Position numbers and translations under genes: made by a program. This document shows, one piece after another, positions 63,402-64,000 of a stretch of 64,000 nucleotides of DNA; position 1 is the stretch's first letter, and each line of letters opens with the position of its first letter. Source of the DNA: Wenjunlia tyrosinilytica (GTDB lineage Bacteria > Actinomycetota > Actinomycetes > Streptomycetales > Streptomycetaceae); contig NZ_BMMS01000015.1 of NCBI RefSeq assembly GCF_014646055.1, forward strand, positions 62,001 through 126,000, in the 5' to 3' direction. The notes under the pieces were generated by a model. That model was not told where the DNA came from, made no database searches, and was given only the letters and a program-made list of their open reading frames with translations.

Positions 63402-64000
63402 TCAGGCGAGGGTGCGGGCGACCGCCTCGGCCACGACATCGCGCAGAGATCCGCCGCGGCGGATCGCCTCACGCTGCGCATGAGCCCCGTTGCCGCGTTC
63501 CAGCACCCGCTGCAACTGATGCTCGACCAGATCGAGGTCGCCCGACTCCTTCAGGGCGGGGCCCACATGGTCGGCGAGAGCCCGCAGCACGACGGCGGCC
63601 GGGGCCGGGCGCCGGCTGAGCGGATGCACCAGCTCGCCCGCGAGACCGGACCGGGCGGCGCGCCAGGAGGCCAGGCGCAGCAGATGCGTGGGCACCTGGT
63701 CCGGGGCCTCGCCCGCCCGCCAGGCCCGGGCGGAGGTCTCGACCAAGCCCCTGACCAGCGCGGCCACCAGGACGGTGTCGTCCGCGTCCAGGCAGACATC
63801 CGCGATCCGGATCTCCACGGTCGGATACTTGCGGGACATCCGGGCGTCGAAGTAGACCATGCCCTCGTCCAGCAGTGTGGCCGAGTCGAGCATGGTGCGG
63901 ATCATGGACCGGTACCCCTCCGGCGAGCCGAACAGCTCGGTGGGACCCGCCGACGGCCAGCGGCTCCACACCAGGCTCCGGTAGCTGGCGTAGCAGGTGT
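63402..64000 (-). CDS. Carboxylate-amine ligase, YbdK/glutamate-cysteine ligase 2 family, partial at right edge
   Basis: C-terminal part only; the frame runs off the right edge (YASYRSLVWSRWPSAGPTELFG). Family marks: GYRSMIRTMLDSATLLDEGMVYFDARMSRKYPTVEIRIADVCLDADDTVLVAALVRGLVETSARAW and a C-terminal helical end with HQLQRVLERGNGAHAQREA (quoted in part). Members condense glutamate-like acids with amines in ATP-dependent fashion. The ATP-site N-terminus is outside the window. Confidence 0.9.
   Translation of the reverse strand, partial: TCYASYRSLVWSRWPSAGPTELFGSPEGYRSMIRTMLDSATLLDEGMVYFDARMSRKYPTVEIRIADVCLDADDTVLVAALVRGLVETSARAWRAGEAPDQVPTHLLRLASWRAARSGLAGELVHPLSRRPAPAAVVLRALADHVGPALKESGDLDLVEHQLQRVLERGNGAHAQREAIRRGGSLRDVVAEAVARTLA

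Overview
The window is high-GC actinobacterial chromosome, almost certainly Streptomyces. It is dense with G/C-ending codons and GTG starts, carries chaplin genes, a cslA-glxA pair, a conservon (cvn) operon with CYP157/CYP154-type P450s, a streptophobe-family protein and an actinobacterial-style cob locus. No rRNA, tRNA, transposase, prophage or CRISPR array was seen. Both ends cut through genes.

Region 1 (1-16026) reads as most of a specialised-metabolite cluster. A minus-strand operon runs leftward from about 7763: aldehyde dehydrogenase, acyl-CoA-dehydrogenase-fold flavoprotein, class III aminotransferase, SRPBCC protein, small His-rich membrane protein, ferritin-like diiron protein, membrane fatty-acid desaturase, and a KAS III that leaves the window. 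Divergent from it is a DUF2156/MprF-type aminoacyl-tRNA-dependent transferase. Then come a SARP activator with a striking heptamer repeat tract upstream, two paralogous SGNH hydrolases (one lacking its catalytic Ser), a TetR repressor, a DHA2 drug exporter and a P450. The combination matches the logic of azoxy (valanimycin-like) biosynthesis acting on a fatty amine: acyl chain, aldehyde, amine, hydroxylamine, seryl transfer from seryl-tRNA, N-N bond/azoxy formation, then desaturation. This is the main candidate for an undescribed system here.

Region 2 (16084-23000) is ordinary accessory content: a molybdopterin oxidoreductase, a PadR/membrane-protein pair around a perfect operator-like palindrome, a histidine-kinase relic, a lipase-maturation-factor-like protein, a DUF72 protein, a small hypothetical protein and a two-EF-hand protein. 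Region 3 (23333-28714) is a complete conservon cvnA-B-C-D followed by two P450s; the first has EVLW in place of the ExxR motif.

Region 4 (28802-45077) holds a GNAT, a secreted beta-helix protein, a PAS/GAF/PP2C/ATPase regulator, a HIT protein, the cell-surface locus cslA-glxA flanked by three short chaplins (two with unusual His/Lys/Glu tails), a DUF1059 protein, a streptophobe protein, an FHA-ABC transporter, an Fpg/Nei glycosylase and a dimeric alpha-beta-barrel-like protein.

Region 5 (45297-57191) is the corrin-ring locus: cobL, cobM, cbiD, cobK, cobI-cobJ fusion, cobH, cobG and riboswitch-controlled cobN. It mixes an oxygen-dependent-pathway enzyme (CobG) with CbiD from the cobalt-early pathway. 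A 7-copy 18-bp minisatellite separates cbiD from cobK. Region 6 (57421-64000) has two Tat-exported phosphoesterase-like proteins converging on a shared terminator, a membrane protein, an L,D-transpeptidase, a frameshifted flavodoxin-family relic and the C-terminal part of a YbdK-type carboxylate-amine ligase.
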